A stretch of 64,000 nt of DNA from Neodontobutis hainanensis (lineage: Eukaryota > Chordata > Actinopteri > Gobiiformes > Odontobutidae). Positions 14,401-24,918 of this stretch are shown piece by piece. Location: contig JALDNG010000015.1 in the NCBI GenBank assembly GCA_024349245.1, positions 15,810,001 through 15,874,000 of the forward strand, given 5' to 3'. The notes under the pieces are model-generated. The model did not search any database. It was not told the DNA's origin and saw only the letters and a list, made by a program, of their open reading frames with translations. Both the position numbers and the translations under genes were made by a program. How positions within the stretch are numbered: the stretch's first letter is position 1; each line of letters starts with the position of its first letter.

Positions 14401-17400
14401 AAAAGGAAATGTTGACTGAGGGTGTTTTCACATTTGTAGTTCAATTATTTTAGTTCAGCCCAAAACAGAAAATGCTAGCTAGTGGAAATCCTGGTCTGCT
14501 TTGTTTTCAAAAGGACATTATGATGAAGACACACTGTTTTTCCTGTTTTTGATCTATTTAGTCTGTGGTCTCAGTGGTGTTCACTTTTTCAACGTTTTTT
14601 AAAGTGAGTTATGGACCCAACAAACCCAACAAAATGTGACTGACAACGCATTGATGCCTTTAAAATATGGGCATATTGTAGAGTTCATCAGAGTACCCAG
14701 GAGGACACTGACAGATGAGTGGGTGCTGGATATGATAGAGACGGCCATGGTGCTGAGGAGGCAGATGGCGCTTAGAGAACTATGATACTTTGGCTGTGTG
14801 ATCCAGACTTGGACTAAAAACATTTTGCAGGGCTCAGAGGAGGGAAAGAGGCGTAGAGAGCGACCAGCAACGTTTTAGTTCGACAACATTAGGTGAAGGA
14901 TAGGAGTGAGAATGGTGGCAGCTACCAACTTATATAGGATCTACTTTGAATATGGCAATGTAAGTGTTAGAACAAAAAAGCTCAGAGACATTTTCTCTAT
15001 AGTATGACCACACCCAAAGACGTGTCTCATTCACTTTGAATATTTAGCATTTTGGCATGTTGCACATCCTGTACATTCACTGCCAGTTTACACCTTTTCA
15101 ACGTCTTTTTTTTTGTTTCACATGTAGTTGATAGTAATAGTAGGAAACCAAACCTTCTGTGACCCAAGATTTTAATAAAAATATACATCAATAGCTAGCC
15201 CCCTTCTGAATGGCAATGGTATAAGCACAAATAGCCTTAAGTGGCTAAATGGAGAAGCACAGGCTGTTTCTAAGAAATCAAAATCACATGTCCAAAATGA
15301 CTCATCATCTGATTTGAAAATAGAAATACACGTTTTTACAATAAAATAATATAACAGAAAGAGTGATTAGTTAAGAACTAATGCTACGATCGGGATTTGT
15401 GACTTTGATTTATCCTTACGTGATAAATAGAGGGAGAAAAAACCCCCAAAAGGAAAAAGGAGGACATGTAGCTGAATTTCTAGGCCAACATTAATGACAT
15501 TTGAAGAGGATGCATTTTGAACTAGATTAACTCTGCATCAGCACAAGCTGCAAATGACAGCAGTCACGCAAGGTATTAATACTGTAAAAAGGTTTATGAA
15601 AAAATCATCAGTTTAGTCACTGTTAGCTGTAATTGTAAGTGCTTTTATTAAATGTACTTAAACTTTTTAATAATATAACTGATCCACAAATACTTCATAC
15701 CAAAAGACTTAAGTAAACCTTGAAGGCACATGCGACAGATGTAGATGATTTAATGTAGAGCGCAGTACCGTTTTCACACTTGTTTGGGCAGGGTTTTGTG
15801 CAGATTTTGTGCATTTGTGGCTTTCATCATTTCTTGCATGCACTAGTCTGTGAATAGAATCCAACCTCTTCACTCTTTTGCACAGTATATAAATGCACAT
15901 TTATAACTGCTCACTGAAAATGTCTCCACTCCCATAACACCCAGAGGCCCTAACCATCTGTTCAGAGCCTTGTTGAAGTGCATTAGATGTACCTCACTGC
16001 CTCCATCTCTCTCTCTGTACGTCTTTTAAACCCCTACAAATGCTATACCTAGTTGAATAACTCACAAGTTCTAACCTCAAATCAAAATAAAACCAAACGA
16101 GGGAAAAAATGACACCCCATACTGGTGTGACACTGGTGTGTGAATGTGTGCGTGTTTGTAAGAGTAAATGGGTGAATGAATTCCTACTGTAAAGCACTGT
16201 GAGTGTCATTATTGGTAGGAAAGTATTATATAAATAAAGCCATTTACCGGGCAATTCCACACTATCTTGCTTTTGTGGATGCCAATTTGGTTTTGATCAT
16301 TAATATAAATATATAAAAATAGGCATGCTTGAATTGAGCAGAGACGGCTGTTTTATCTGTAAACATACACACGGTAAATAGTTTTACACTGCCAATGTGT
16401 ACAGTGATTGTTTTAAGATCATTTTTCAGCATCAGCATGAGCGCAGAATAAGAGATGCGCTGAATGAGAATGCAGTTTTACAATAGACAAATGTAGCATT
16501 CCAAAGATAGAGGAACTACATCATATAATCTATAAAGGTAAACACAGAATTCAATAAACACTTGTAATTTGATAAGTCAGACCATGGAGGATAATACCAG
16601 AGCCACTAAACTGTTTGATATCTCCAGGAAAGCCACAGCATTCAAAGCCATTTCACCTCTCACTCAGGATTATATATTTGCGAGTATCATACAATCGCTC
16701 CTTGCCTTTTTGTCTGCGCCTCAATTAATGCTCCAGCCCAAAAAGATAAACCAGGTTGTCCAATTATATCTGGGCTCAAGTGAATTTTGAAATGAGGGAG
16801 AAATGAAATATGTGAGCTGAATCAGAAGCACTGCTCGGTTGAAACAAATGGACGGCTGATGAGATTTGAGTTGAGGATTTATGAGTGGAGAGAGAAGGAG
16901 TTATGAGGTTGTTAGCAGAGGTGAGAAAGATAGCAAGAAGGAGAGGGCAACACAAAAATGTATTAGGGAGGTGTTAGTGAGAACAAGAACTGATGGATAA
17001 AATATGGATGGGTGCTTTGCCTCTGGCTTTAGACATATGGTTATAGGAAAACTGCGGGGGCATGATTATGCGCAATATGTGTCTTTTTATATAGACCTAT
17101 AAATATTATAAGCCCTTCCAGGACACAAATGACTTGCCAAGGATTGAGCTTTACACAACCTGAGGATATTCTTAAATTAAAATAACCAATTATGTTTGCA
17201 TTATGGGTATAAAATGAAATTGTGACAATATAAAATGTTTTCTTATGGAGCCATAGCAATCACAAGGTTAGAAAAACACCTCAGTATTTTATGTAAGATA
17301 AAAACCCAGGCAGATAAATAACCAAATTGTGTTGTTATTTATTGATACTCAAACATGTGACAACTTTCTAACTAAACCCCTTATTCTTTATAATTTTTAC

Positions 17401-18024
17401 AGACCAGGATGGTATCCATCCATTGTCTATAAACGCCTCATTTTGGTCCAACAAAACAAAACGAAATAGACCTGTATTTTACTTTTTACACATTACATGG
17501 GCTCTAAGCAAAATTTTATTACATTCTGGACATTACCAGAGATGATATACTGTAAGTACCTTTGCTAATTCATGTGGGTTTATGTTAGCCACATCTCGTA
17601 AAATTGTGATGTGATCATTGTCTTTCATTCATCATGAACTCTCATGAGCTTTCATTGATAACCAGACACGACAAAACCAACTCAGGAAGTTTTGGTCCCA
17701 CATAACTCAGCACATTCTCCTGGATTACTGTCCACATGACTTACCAAAGAGCTGGCGGTGAAATATAAACTTCCCGGCAAACAGGCCTGTGATAATGGCC
17801 GCTATCCAGCAAATTACTTTGAGTATGTTCCATCCAAGGCCTGGGTACTTGTTGAACAGGAAAGAGAAACAGTTCCCCACTACAATCATATGTGCCTCTG
17901 TCTGACTGTGAGAGACCGGATCCTCTGCGAAGATCAGGAAGTTGAAGAAGGTAACAAGGTAGGCCACGATGAGGCGCGACCAGGGGTGCTGGAAATAATA
18001 GCGAAAACAAGCATCTATTTCCAT
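3562..18024 (-). CDS. TMEM117, transmembrane protein 117 (5' part, partial)
   Basis: Two coding exons are visible on the minus strand: 18,024-17,745 and 3,694-3,562. The first encodes a start Met followed by the motifs FRYYFQHPWSR, IFAEDPVSHSQTEA and NCFSF, which I recognise as the TMEM117 N-terminus. The second encodes LRLKMFREDHGSWMTMFFST, also near-identical to the family. The phase agrees (one base plus two). The first exon opens at a strong acceptor at 18,054 after a long pyrimidine tract, and in-frame stops lie between it and the ATG, so this is the start. TMEM117 is a multi-pass plasma-membrane protein linked in the literature to ER-stress-induced cell death; its biochemical activity is unclear. 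The remaining exons lie beyond the left edge. The 14-kb intron hosts an antisense GPCR gene and a large minisatellite. Confidence 0.93.
5128..5199. repeat. (CA)n microsatellite with CG-containing 5' part
   Basis: About 72 bp of alternating CA, beginning with ACGCACGC units and becoming pure ACACAC. Alternating purine-pyrimidine tracts of this type can adopt Z-DNA. The open frames that cross it are microsatellite artefacts. Confidence 0.95.
5393..5482. repeat. (AT)45 microsatellite
   Basis: A perfect run of about 45 AT dinucleotides. It is fully self-complementary, so it can extrude as a cruciform and is likely to vary in length between individuals. Confidence 0.97.
6736..9085 (+). CDS. P2Y-like rhodopsin-family GPCR, nested in tmem117 intron
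   Basis: Two exons, 6,736-6,784 and 8,085-9,085, give a 349-aa seven-helix receptor. The first exon has an in-frame stop at 6,724, then ATG, then the donor GGGTAAGT. The second starts after the acceptor TTGTTTTGCAG, and the phase fits (one plus two). Features seen: a sequon near residue 24; GNIVAL in TM1; NLALCDS in TM2; the conserved Cys before TM3 (IFCQF) paired with one in the second extracellular loop (TVCMD); DRF in place of DRY at the end of TM3; FVPYHIM in TM6; and LDPVLY in TM7. The KPLRLI...PYHIM segment resembles the P2Y/SUCNR1/OXGR1 cluster of delta-group receptors. Those bind nucleotides, dicarboxylates or lipids; the ligand here is unknown and I cannot assign a subtype. The gene lies wholly inside a tmem117 intron, on the opposite strand. 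The in-frame ATG at 8,057 lies upstream of the acceptor and is probably not used. Confidence 0.85.
9331..9336 (+). terminator. candidate poly(A) signal of the P2Y-like gene
   Basis: AATAAA about 245 bases after the receptor stop codon. Another AATAAA lies near 9,564, so the true 3' end is not certain. Confidence 0.45.
9337..12112. other. tmem117 intron, no gene seen
   Basis: AT-rich intronic DNA between the receptor gene and the minisatellite. Near 11,050-11,095 is a degraded AT-rich patch resembling old hAT-like MITE ends (TGCAGTGACATCCCTA). No exon, RNA gene or intact transposon was recognised. Confidence 0.5.
12113..14289. repeat. 2.18-kb G-less minisatellite, (ACTCACCC)n and variants
   Basis: A tandem array built on a CACT/CACC tetramer rhythm. 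The main octamers are ACTCACCC, ACTCAACC, ACTATACC and ACTTACCC; the 3' third has extra ACTC tetramers. I find no G on the plus strand over the whole 2,177 bases. The three forward open frames (over 700 aa) crossing it contain only H, P, L, T, S, Y, N, I and Q in the array, which confirms this. The minus strand, which is the tmem117 sense strand, is therefore C-free and rich in GGGTGAGTGGGTGAGTGGG, which fits the G3-N5 G-quadruplex pattern. A 96-bp higher-order unit is repeated three times near 13,395-13,680. It is not a protein-coding gene: all three frames stay open because the unit has no stop word and its length is not a multiple of three. Confidence 0.97.
14290..17744. other. tmem117 intron between minisatellite and first coding exon
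   Basis: No exon or intact mobile element was recognised apart from the retroposon tail at 16,090-16,258. Short open frames have no protein-like conservation that I can see. Confidence 0.5.
16090..16258 (+). mobile_element. retroposon 3' tail (L2/SINE type)
   Basis: The stretch contains GTGTGAATG, then TGTAAAGCACTGTGAGTG, then TATTATATAAATAAAGCC. This is the typical 3' tail shared by fish L2-clade LINEs and the SINEs that borrow it, and it is also present at 63,010-63,070. The 5' part is too degraded to classify. Confidence 0.6.
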
Positions 18025-18054
18025 CCTGCTGAGACCCCCTCAGCCACACTACAC

Positions 18055-20532
18055 CTAGGAGTCAAAGAGGGAGAAAAAAAGACAGGAAGAGTGCCCTTTA
18101 GTCAGATTATATTACACTCGGATCAGCAGGGTAGATTAGAATGAAAACAGCTCTCACACTAGGATTAGACGTAGGAAGATCACAGAGGCTTGGTGGGTTT
18201 GGGATTAGGCTTAATTCAGACATGTCAGATCCTTCAAATAAAGTGTCACAGCACAGTGCAGCTAGATATGACTACACTGCACAGTATAGTGAGTGACACA
18301 ACACGAAATCAATATTAGAGTCAAAAGATAGCACTGTTTCCCAGAGTTGTTGTTGTCTTTATACCAAATAGATCACAGTACATATTTAGACTATCATTCC
18401 CACCATTTTCACTCAGGTGCACTGTACACATGCTCAACTATCACTGGGATATCTTTTCTAAAGACAGAGTGCATATCTATCTTATTTAAAAACAATATTA
18501 ATCATTAGACTCTTAATAAAACAAAGGCAATTGTAATAAAAAAACAGAGACAACTAATTATTAAGAACTAATTATCGAACAGAAATAAAAAATGTCAGCA
18601 ATCACCTTGTGTCTCTTTCTCTAAAATTAAAAAAACGGGTTTGGAATGGGTCATCGTGGACTTTCCACAGTCACATTAAGTCAATTACATCATCAGCGTT
18701 TTATCACCTTAAAAACATTTCCAGAGTCAAAGGGATAATGTCTCAACCAGACTTAGAGAAACTTATTCATGCTTTTATCTCCAGCAGGTTAGATTACTGT
18801 AACGGCCTGCTCACTGGTCTCTCAAAACGAGGGTTAAGACAGCTGCGAACACCAGGCCTTCTGCTCGTGCCCAGAGTTAGAACTAAACATGATGAAGCCG
18901 CAAGAGTCTGGAAAAGCCTCCCAGATGAAGTAAAACAAGCCTCAACTTTAACAATGTTCAGTTGGAGGTTTAAAATCCACTAAAGACAACTGAAAGTGTT
19001 TTTATCTACACTCTTTGTTTTGAAATTTTAACTTTTCTTATGTTTCTTATTGTAAATCTTGTTATTATTATGCGTTTTAAATTTGTTTAACATTTCTGTA
19101 AATCCCTTTGAATGACCCAGTGTATGAATTGTGCTATATATATAAACTGCCTTGCCTTGACACTATTGATTATGGGATAAGGTTAAGATTACATCCTGTT
19201 CTTTGCTTATGCATTTAAAATGTGGAGGTGTAAGTGCCATGGCCTACCTGAAAAGACTGTTGAAGCGCTCAACTGAAAAGTGCAAGCTTTTACAAGGCTT
19301 ATCCTCTGAGCCGGTCTGCTTTGTGCTCGCTCCCAAAAAAACTGTGACAGCATTACACTGACGCCGTGCTTGGGGACACCAACCAGGCAGTGCATGAGTA
19401 ACTCCCGCAAACGTCCACCCCTCTATGTTTCTAAACTCAACAACTCACAATTCACACATGAATCCACTCAGCACTGTCTCTCTATCATTCGCCCCTTTTT
19501 CACCAGATCAGCCACATTATTTTTTTCACTTTGACACAGTTTCTTAAAATACCCTGCAGTGGGGATTTGAAATGATGCAATGAGTTCAGAAATAGAGCTG
19601 CCAAAGTGGAACACCCATGTGGCTCTCATATTTCACTGGCATCATGTTTATCTTGTCATTATGTGCCAATTTGAGAGCTGCTAAGCTTGTAAGTCCACCA
19701 TTAAGATCTGCAATCCTGATAATATTATTGTGTTTTCCACAGAGTTTTTAACAGTTGACCATTTGACAAGTAAGCAGCTTTTCAGTGCATCAGGGGACTT
19801 GCTCCAAATTTGCAATGGTGCCTTATGAAGATGTCATTTTGATGCATTTGGGCTGGAATAACTTATTGCTATTGCCTACACGGCCATAAGAGAACTAAAG
19901 ATAGGCTAACAAGGACTGATGGCCGACTTTCCTGTTGTTTATCTCTGGGAAATTTTATTACAAATATAAATAAAATGTGCTTTGAATGGCTATGAAAATA
20001 GGACATTTTGGTGCATTTGTGGTTAGAATAATTTAGAGCTATTACACTATGGCCATTGGGTGAATGAAGACAGACCTTAAAAATATTGGACTGCAGTAGC
20101 CTAGTCTGCAGCATATTTTGTAACCTACATGATAATACATTTACATTGAAAATGCAAAAATGTTAGGTAAACCCCAACCTGGGCAAGACAGAGCAGAAAG
20201 GCTTCTGTGGTTTGTCTTTGAGAACTTTTACCAAAAATATTTATGTGCTTTGAAAGGTTATGTAAATAAGACAGGTCACTATAGGACACACATGTGGAAA
20301 ATACACAAAAAGCTTTAGTCCTGCATTTGGTGCCAGTTCTGGTTATCTCTGAACTGACTTGTTAAGAGCCTAAAGTCCATGCGCTTACATCCTGTCTAAT
20401 GTCACAGATGACACCAAATGTCACGGCGCATCATTAAATCTCTAACATATCTGCACGTGATTACAATTATTACATTACACAACTCAATATCCAGCTGGAT
20501 TTGAGACAATCCAAGTGTGACGTGACACGCAC
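18055..20532. other. tmem117 upstream region, non-coding
   Basis: Probably the first (5'UTR) intron of tmem117. Apart from the L2 fragment no gene is seen. The reverse-complement open frames here and the forward frame opposite the tmem117 exon are shadows. Confidence 0.5.
18580..19165 (+). mobile_element. L2-clade LINE fragment (3' end of ORF2 and tail)
   Basis: An open frame ending at 18,983 encodes the signature of the L2 reverse transcriptase C-terminus: HIKSITSSAFYHLKNISR, LIHAFISSRLDYCNGLLTGL and AARVWKSLPDEVK. It has lost an internal piece between LRQL and the final segment. After the stop comes the AT-rich tail ending in GTGCTATATATATAAA. The copy is 5'-truncated, internally deleted and inactive. 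Confidence 0.85.
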
Positions 20533-20940
20533 CTGCTCCTCTATGCCGTGTCCCGCAGGGCTGAGCGCCCACATCAAGCTCAAAGTGTCCCAAAGACGAG
20601 GTGATATAGCAAAGGAACAGGAGGGCTACCCCTGCGACCTGTTGTTGGTAAACGACAGAGGAACAGGCAAATCCTCTGCCATTGTCCCGGAACGGCCATG
20701 CACCGGCCGGTGGTGAGGGTAGCGGGCTGTACCGGTGCTGTAGCCGGTGCTTAGATAGCGGGATGCGGGAAAGACGTGCAGCGGTTTGTGGGCTGCTGCT
20801 GGCGGAGGAGATGTTGCCGCTTTCGAGGGGATGGAGATGGAGCTGGCGCCACACAACACGCAGAGCATCGCGTTTGGAGCAGGTCAGGTCAGCGTTAGTG
20901 CAGGAATACGACTTCCGTTTGGGATATTCAAAATAAAGCG
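20533..20940 (-). promoter_or_regulatory. putative tmem117 promoter and non-coding exon 1
   Basis: This is a CpG-containing, GC-rich stretch unlike the AT-rich surroundings. On the minus strand it ends in a strong donor, GAGCAG then GTGCGTGT (exon end 20,533), which could splice to the tmem117 acceptor at 18,054. Short upstream ATGs would be uORFs. The assignment is inference from base composition, donor and position. The 185-aa minus-strand open frame across it does not look like a protein. Confidence 0.35.
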
Positions 20941-21636
20941 AGAATATAGGCCATGTCATTCAGTTGTGATTTAGTTTTAATTGGGCCTTTTCAGATATTT
21001 GGGACATACTTTTTTGTGCACTGATGTATTGTAGGCTATTATTAAGCTACTTTTATAGTCATTAACCTACTGTTTCAGTCTTTATCAAATCACATTAGCA
21101 CATAGCCTAATAACAGAAACAAATGTGTATACCTAGCATATTTCAGATTAGGACAACTAAGGTTGGAAATAAGAACTATAATCCAATCCATGATATGATA
21201 TTCATTCAGCCTACACCTACACCAGGGATGGGCAATTATTTTTCCTCAACGGCCACATTACAAAATGGGACAACAAGGTAACTCACTTGTGCTTAATGGA
21301 AACAATTTATTTTTTGCTTATATTAAACTATAGGCAAAACATCGTGTGCATTGTATATTTAACACCACAGTCACAGCTACACCTCCTCAGTTTTAGACTA
21401 CTTTTTAGTTTGTTCTAAAACCAGTGAAAACTACCTCATGCTGTGAGTAGAGATGCTAGTTTTAGGAAAGTAAAAGATATCGTTTGGAGCATGTTGTATA
21501 GTGGAATCAACTGATTATTTCAGAATATTTAAAGAAAAAGGACAAATATATGCCGTGTTTAATTATTAATATATTATTACCTGAGTTTAATTATCAGACA
21601 CGATAGATCAATATTGACACACTCTTACATAACTAT
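20639..21636. repeat. 998-bp direct repeat, left copy
   Basis: It begins CTGTTGTTGG and ends CATAACTAT. The right copy lies at a constant offset of 4,280 bases (24,919-25,916). I compared the two through most of their length and saw no difference. It is not an LTR: it lacks TG...CA ends, and a genuine LTR lies next to the right copy. Its GC-rich first third may be the tmem117 promoter. Confidence 0.95.
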
Positions 21637-24600
21637 TGAGCCACACAAGCACATCCTAGAGCTGGCTGATGGAGAGAAGACCAGCGGTATCGCCTTGAGG
21701 AAAGGTACAGCTGAAGTTCGCCTGAGAGACAATCAAGGTAGAGTGGTAGAAACGATGCTGATGGGGGCGCTGTACGTCCCATCGTTTCCACAGGACATCT
21801 TCTCAGTCAAGGCAGCGACGTCCCAGGAGCGACGGTCATTTTCAAAGAAGGTCAGAACAGACTTGTTCATAAGAACGGTGTAACATTTAACATTCAGGTG
21901 TATGATAGACTGTTCTATTTAAGCACTATTACAGATGATGTTGATAAATGTCATGGATGTTATGATATCCACACATGGCATGAAATTCTCGGTCACTGTA
22001 ATTATGAGGATGTGTTGAAGTTGGAAAATGTTACAAAAGGGATGAAAATCAAAGGTAGAACTGAAATGTCTAATCTAAAATGTGAAGTGTGCACACAGGG
22101 TAAATTTGTTCAGAGCAGGAACAGGGAGGCAGATGAAAAAGCAAAAATTCCCCTTGGACTTGTGCACACAGATTTAGCTGGACCTATGGAACCAATAGCA
22201 AAAGATGGTTTTAGATATATCTTGGCATTTACTGATGACTATTCAGGTGCAATATTTACATATTTTCTGAGAGCAAAGAGTGATACAGTCAAAGGAACAG
22301 AGAAGTTCATTGCTGATGTTTCACCTTATGGCAGAATTAAATGTATGAGATCTGATAATGGCACCGAGTTTACATCCAGGAATTTCAGTCCCTGCTCAGT
22401 AAAAATGCAATTAGACAAGAAACCTCAGCACCATATTCACCCCATCAGAATGGGACAGCTGAGAGGAGCTGGAGAACTTTGCTTGACATGGCAAGATGTA
22501 TGTTAATCGAGAGTCGCTACCAAAAATGTTATGGACGTATGCAATCCAGACTGCAGCTATTATTCGCAATAGATGTTATAACAGACGGGTAGGACAGACC
22601 CCATATTATATGCTGACTGGAAAGAAGCCGGATCTTTCAAGAATGAAAATATTTGGTTCAATGTGTTATGCATACAAACAGAACAAGAAAAAGTTAGACT
22701 CTCGTTGTGAAAAAGGCATTTTTATTGGTTATGACAAAAATAGCCCAGCATATCTAGTTTTCTATCCTGACTCAGGAAAAGTGAACAAAAGCAGGTTGGT
22801 GGAGTTTCTCACAAAGAGTGGGACAGAATGCCACACTCAGACAGATCAGTCAATGTGTGAGGATGATGTGCGTAGGGAGAGCGTTGAAACTCACCTACCA
22901 AAACCTGAGATAACAGAATTAATAAATTCCCAAGACAAAAGACCTGAAACATCTAACCTAAGCCCCAATACAGGTGAAAAGGAAAAGGTTGAGAGCAGGC
23001 GTTATCCACAGAGAGAGAAGAGGCCTCCACAGTATTTGAGGGATTATGAGTATGGAATAAAATGTGATAATGACCATACACTAACCAGTATTGATTATTG
23101 TTATAGAGTTGCATGTGACGTACCCCACACTCTAAAGGAAGCTATAAGCTCACCAGAGTCAGAATTCTGGAGTAAAGCCATGCAGGAGGAGATGATCTCT
23201 CTTAAGGAGAATGATACCCTTACAACATTACCTGAAGGTAAAAATATAGTGGGTGGCAGATGGGTCTATACATTGAAGGAAAACCCAGTTGGAACAACAT
23301 ATAAAGCTCGGTATGTGGCGAAAGGATATAGTCAAGTTGCAGGCATTGACTATAATGAAACTTTTCTCCAACTGCTGATATGACATCAATACGAAGCTTA
23401 ATGCAAATTGCAGCTCAATATGGGTTAGAACTGCATCAAATGGATGTAAAGACTGCATATTTGCATGCCCCTATTGATACTGAATTATACATGGAACAGC
23501 CAGAAGGATTTGAGGTCAAATCAGAAACAAGTGAGAGGCTTGTCTGTAGACTTAACAAATCACTTTATGGTTTGAAACAGTCAGGGCGGAATTGGAATAA
23601 AATGTTAGATGATTTCTTGATTAAAAATGATTTTAGTCAAAATCCTGCTGACCATTGTGTTTACAGTAAACAAACTGGAGGTGAGAAAACCATACTGATA
23701 GTCTGGGTTGATGATCTTCTTATTGCAGCAAGTGACAGTCAGACACTCAGAAATGTGAAAAGAATGTTAGAGAAAAGATTTAAAATGAAAGATCTTGGTA
23801 AACTCACACATTTTCTGGGTATTGATTTTGCACAAGGAGATGGAAAAATAAAAATGAACCAGAAAAGGTTAATTATTAAGATTTTGGAGCGGTTTGAAAT
23901 GATTAATTGCAAACCAAGGTCAACCCCATGCGAAAACAAAATGCAATTTGATAATGAAGGTGACCGTGCTGATCCAAAACTTTATCGAGAAGTGGTTGGT
24001 AGCTTGATCTATCTAATGACTTGTACTAGACCAGATCTAGGTTTCATTGTCAGTAAGCTGTCACAATACTTTTTAGAACCAAAGGAACAACACTTGGTAG
24101 CTGCTAAACATGTATTGCGATATTTAAAGGGAACTGTGAACAAGGAATTGTGTTATAGGAAAAAGGATGTAAATCTTAATCTCTTTGCATTTAGTGATGC
24201 TGATTGGGCAGCAGACCAAAATGATAGAAGAAGTACAACTGGTTACTGTTTTAGTTTGTCTGCCACTGGTCCTGTTATTTCTTGGAGGACTAAGAAACAA
24301 TCCACAGTTGCTCTTTCTACATGTGAGGCTGAGTATATGGCTTTGGCAGCTACTGTACAGGAAAGCCTATATCTTGTCCAGTTATTAAACAAAATGGACA
24401 ATGAATGTATTTACACACCAGTGACAATTTATGAGGACAATCAAGGGGCAATTGCTTTGGCCAAGAACCCTATATGCCGTCAAAGGTGTAAACATGTTGA
24501 TATTAAGTATCATTTTGTTAGATCTGCACTTGAATATGGAAAGATAACTATTGAATATTGTCCTACAGCAGCCATGGTCGCAGATATTCTGACCAAACCT

Positions 24601-24654
24601 GTAACCAAAGCCATGCTTGATAGATTTGTGTGTTTTGTTTTTGGTGTTGTGTAA
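21637..24654 (+). pseudogene. copia pol remnant (PR, IN, RT, RNase H), frameshifted
   Basis: The reading frame is broken into four blocks: 21,637-21,883; 21,898-22,506; 22,496-23,383; 23,380-24,654. Block one has the protease C-terminal motif ALYVPSFPQDIFSVKA. Block two has the GAG-pre-integrase zinc-binding pattern (H...H...CEVC) and the integrase motifs HTDLAGP, DDYSG and SDNGTEF. Block three carries the integrase C-terminal region and the start of RT. Block four has LYGLKQSGRNWN, the RT active site WVDDLL, and the RNase H hallmarks STCEAEYMAL and HVDIKYHFVR. The breaks, near 21,826, 22,387, 22,513 and 23,364, each look like loss of one base; I see no other internal stops. Function is lost unless these are sequencing indels. 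Confidence 0.88.
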
Positions 24655-24685
24655 ATGAACAAGATGACTGTATGTTGTTTGGCCT

Positions 24686-24700
24686 AAGAGCAAGTGGGGG
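24686..24700 (+). other. polypurine tract of the copia element
   Basis: AAGAGCAAGTGGGGG lies immediately before the 3' LTR. This is the place and composition expected of the plus-strand primer used in reverse transcription. Confidence 0.8.
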
Positions 24701-24918
24701 TGTTGAACATTGGTGATCCTGAATGTGCTCTTATTATGACGGTGGGTCTAAGGGGTGTGGTTCACTCATTATGCTGTTCAGGTGTTGCAAGTTAATAAAT
24801 GACGGCGTGCCCCTGTGAGTGTGCACGCCAGTCAAACGAGACCCGATGGCTTCGTGAGTTTATTCCTCCGTCATGTTTAATCGGCTTTCTACCCTTGGTT
24901 ACGATGTCAGCTTCAACA
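24701..24918 (+). repeat. copia 3' LTR, 218 bp
   Basis: It starts TGTTGAA and ends TTCAACA, a perfect 7-bp inverted terminal pair with the canonical TG...CA. It follows the polypurine tract directly. An AATAAA at 24,794-24,799 is a plausible internal poly(A) signal. No matching 5' LTR is present in the window. Confidence 0.9.

Larger units (their letters stand above)
21637..24918 (+). mobile_element. Ty1/copia retrotransposon, 5'-truncated, with 3' LTR
   Basis: The 3,282-bp element runs from within the protease region to the exact end of a 3' LTR. Domain order is protease remnant, GAG-pre-integrase, integrase, reverse transcriptase, RNase H, polypurine tract, LTR. Integrase before reverse transcriptase marks it as Ty1/copia rather than gypsy. 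The 5' LTR, primer binding site, gag and the first part of protease (including the active-site DSG) are missing. The left end joins the left 998-bp repeat directly and the LTR end joins the right repeat directly. It cannot be autonomous as assembled. Confidence 0.93.

Noticed and set aside
12045..14415. Three overlapping forward open frames of 732-787 codons rich in His, Pro, Thr and Leu
   Set aside because: They are a by-product of the minisatellite. A repeat unit that lacks stop words and is not a multiple of three long keeps all three frames open. There are no splice sites, domains or codon bias.
17758..18144. 128-aa forward open frame
   Set aside because: It is the antisense shadow of the tmem117 first coding exon.
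20620..20660. Minus-strand frame with a hydrophobic stretch then GHFELDVG, resembling a Notch-ligand N-terminus
   Set aside because: The similarity is only a few residues, the following Cys pattern does not fit, and no continuing exons are found.
20402..20959. 185-aa minus-strand open frame in the GC-rich region
   Set aside because: No recognisable domain. Its length reflects GC-rich composition, and it crosses the repeat boundary.
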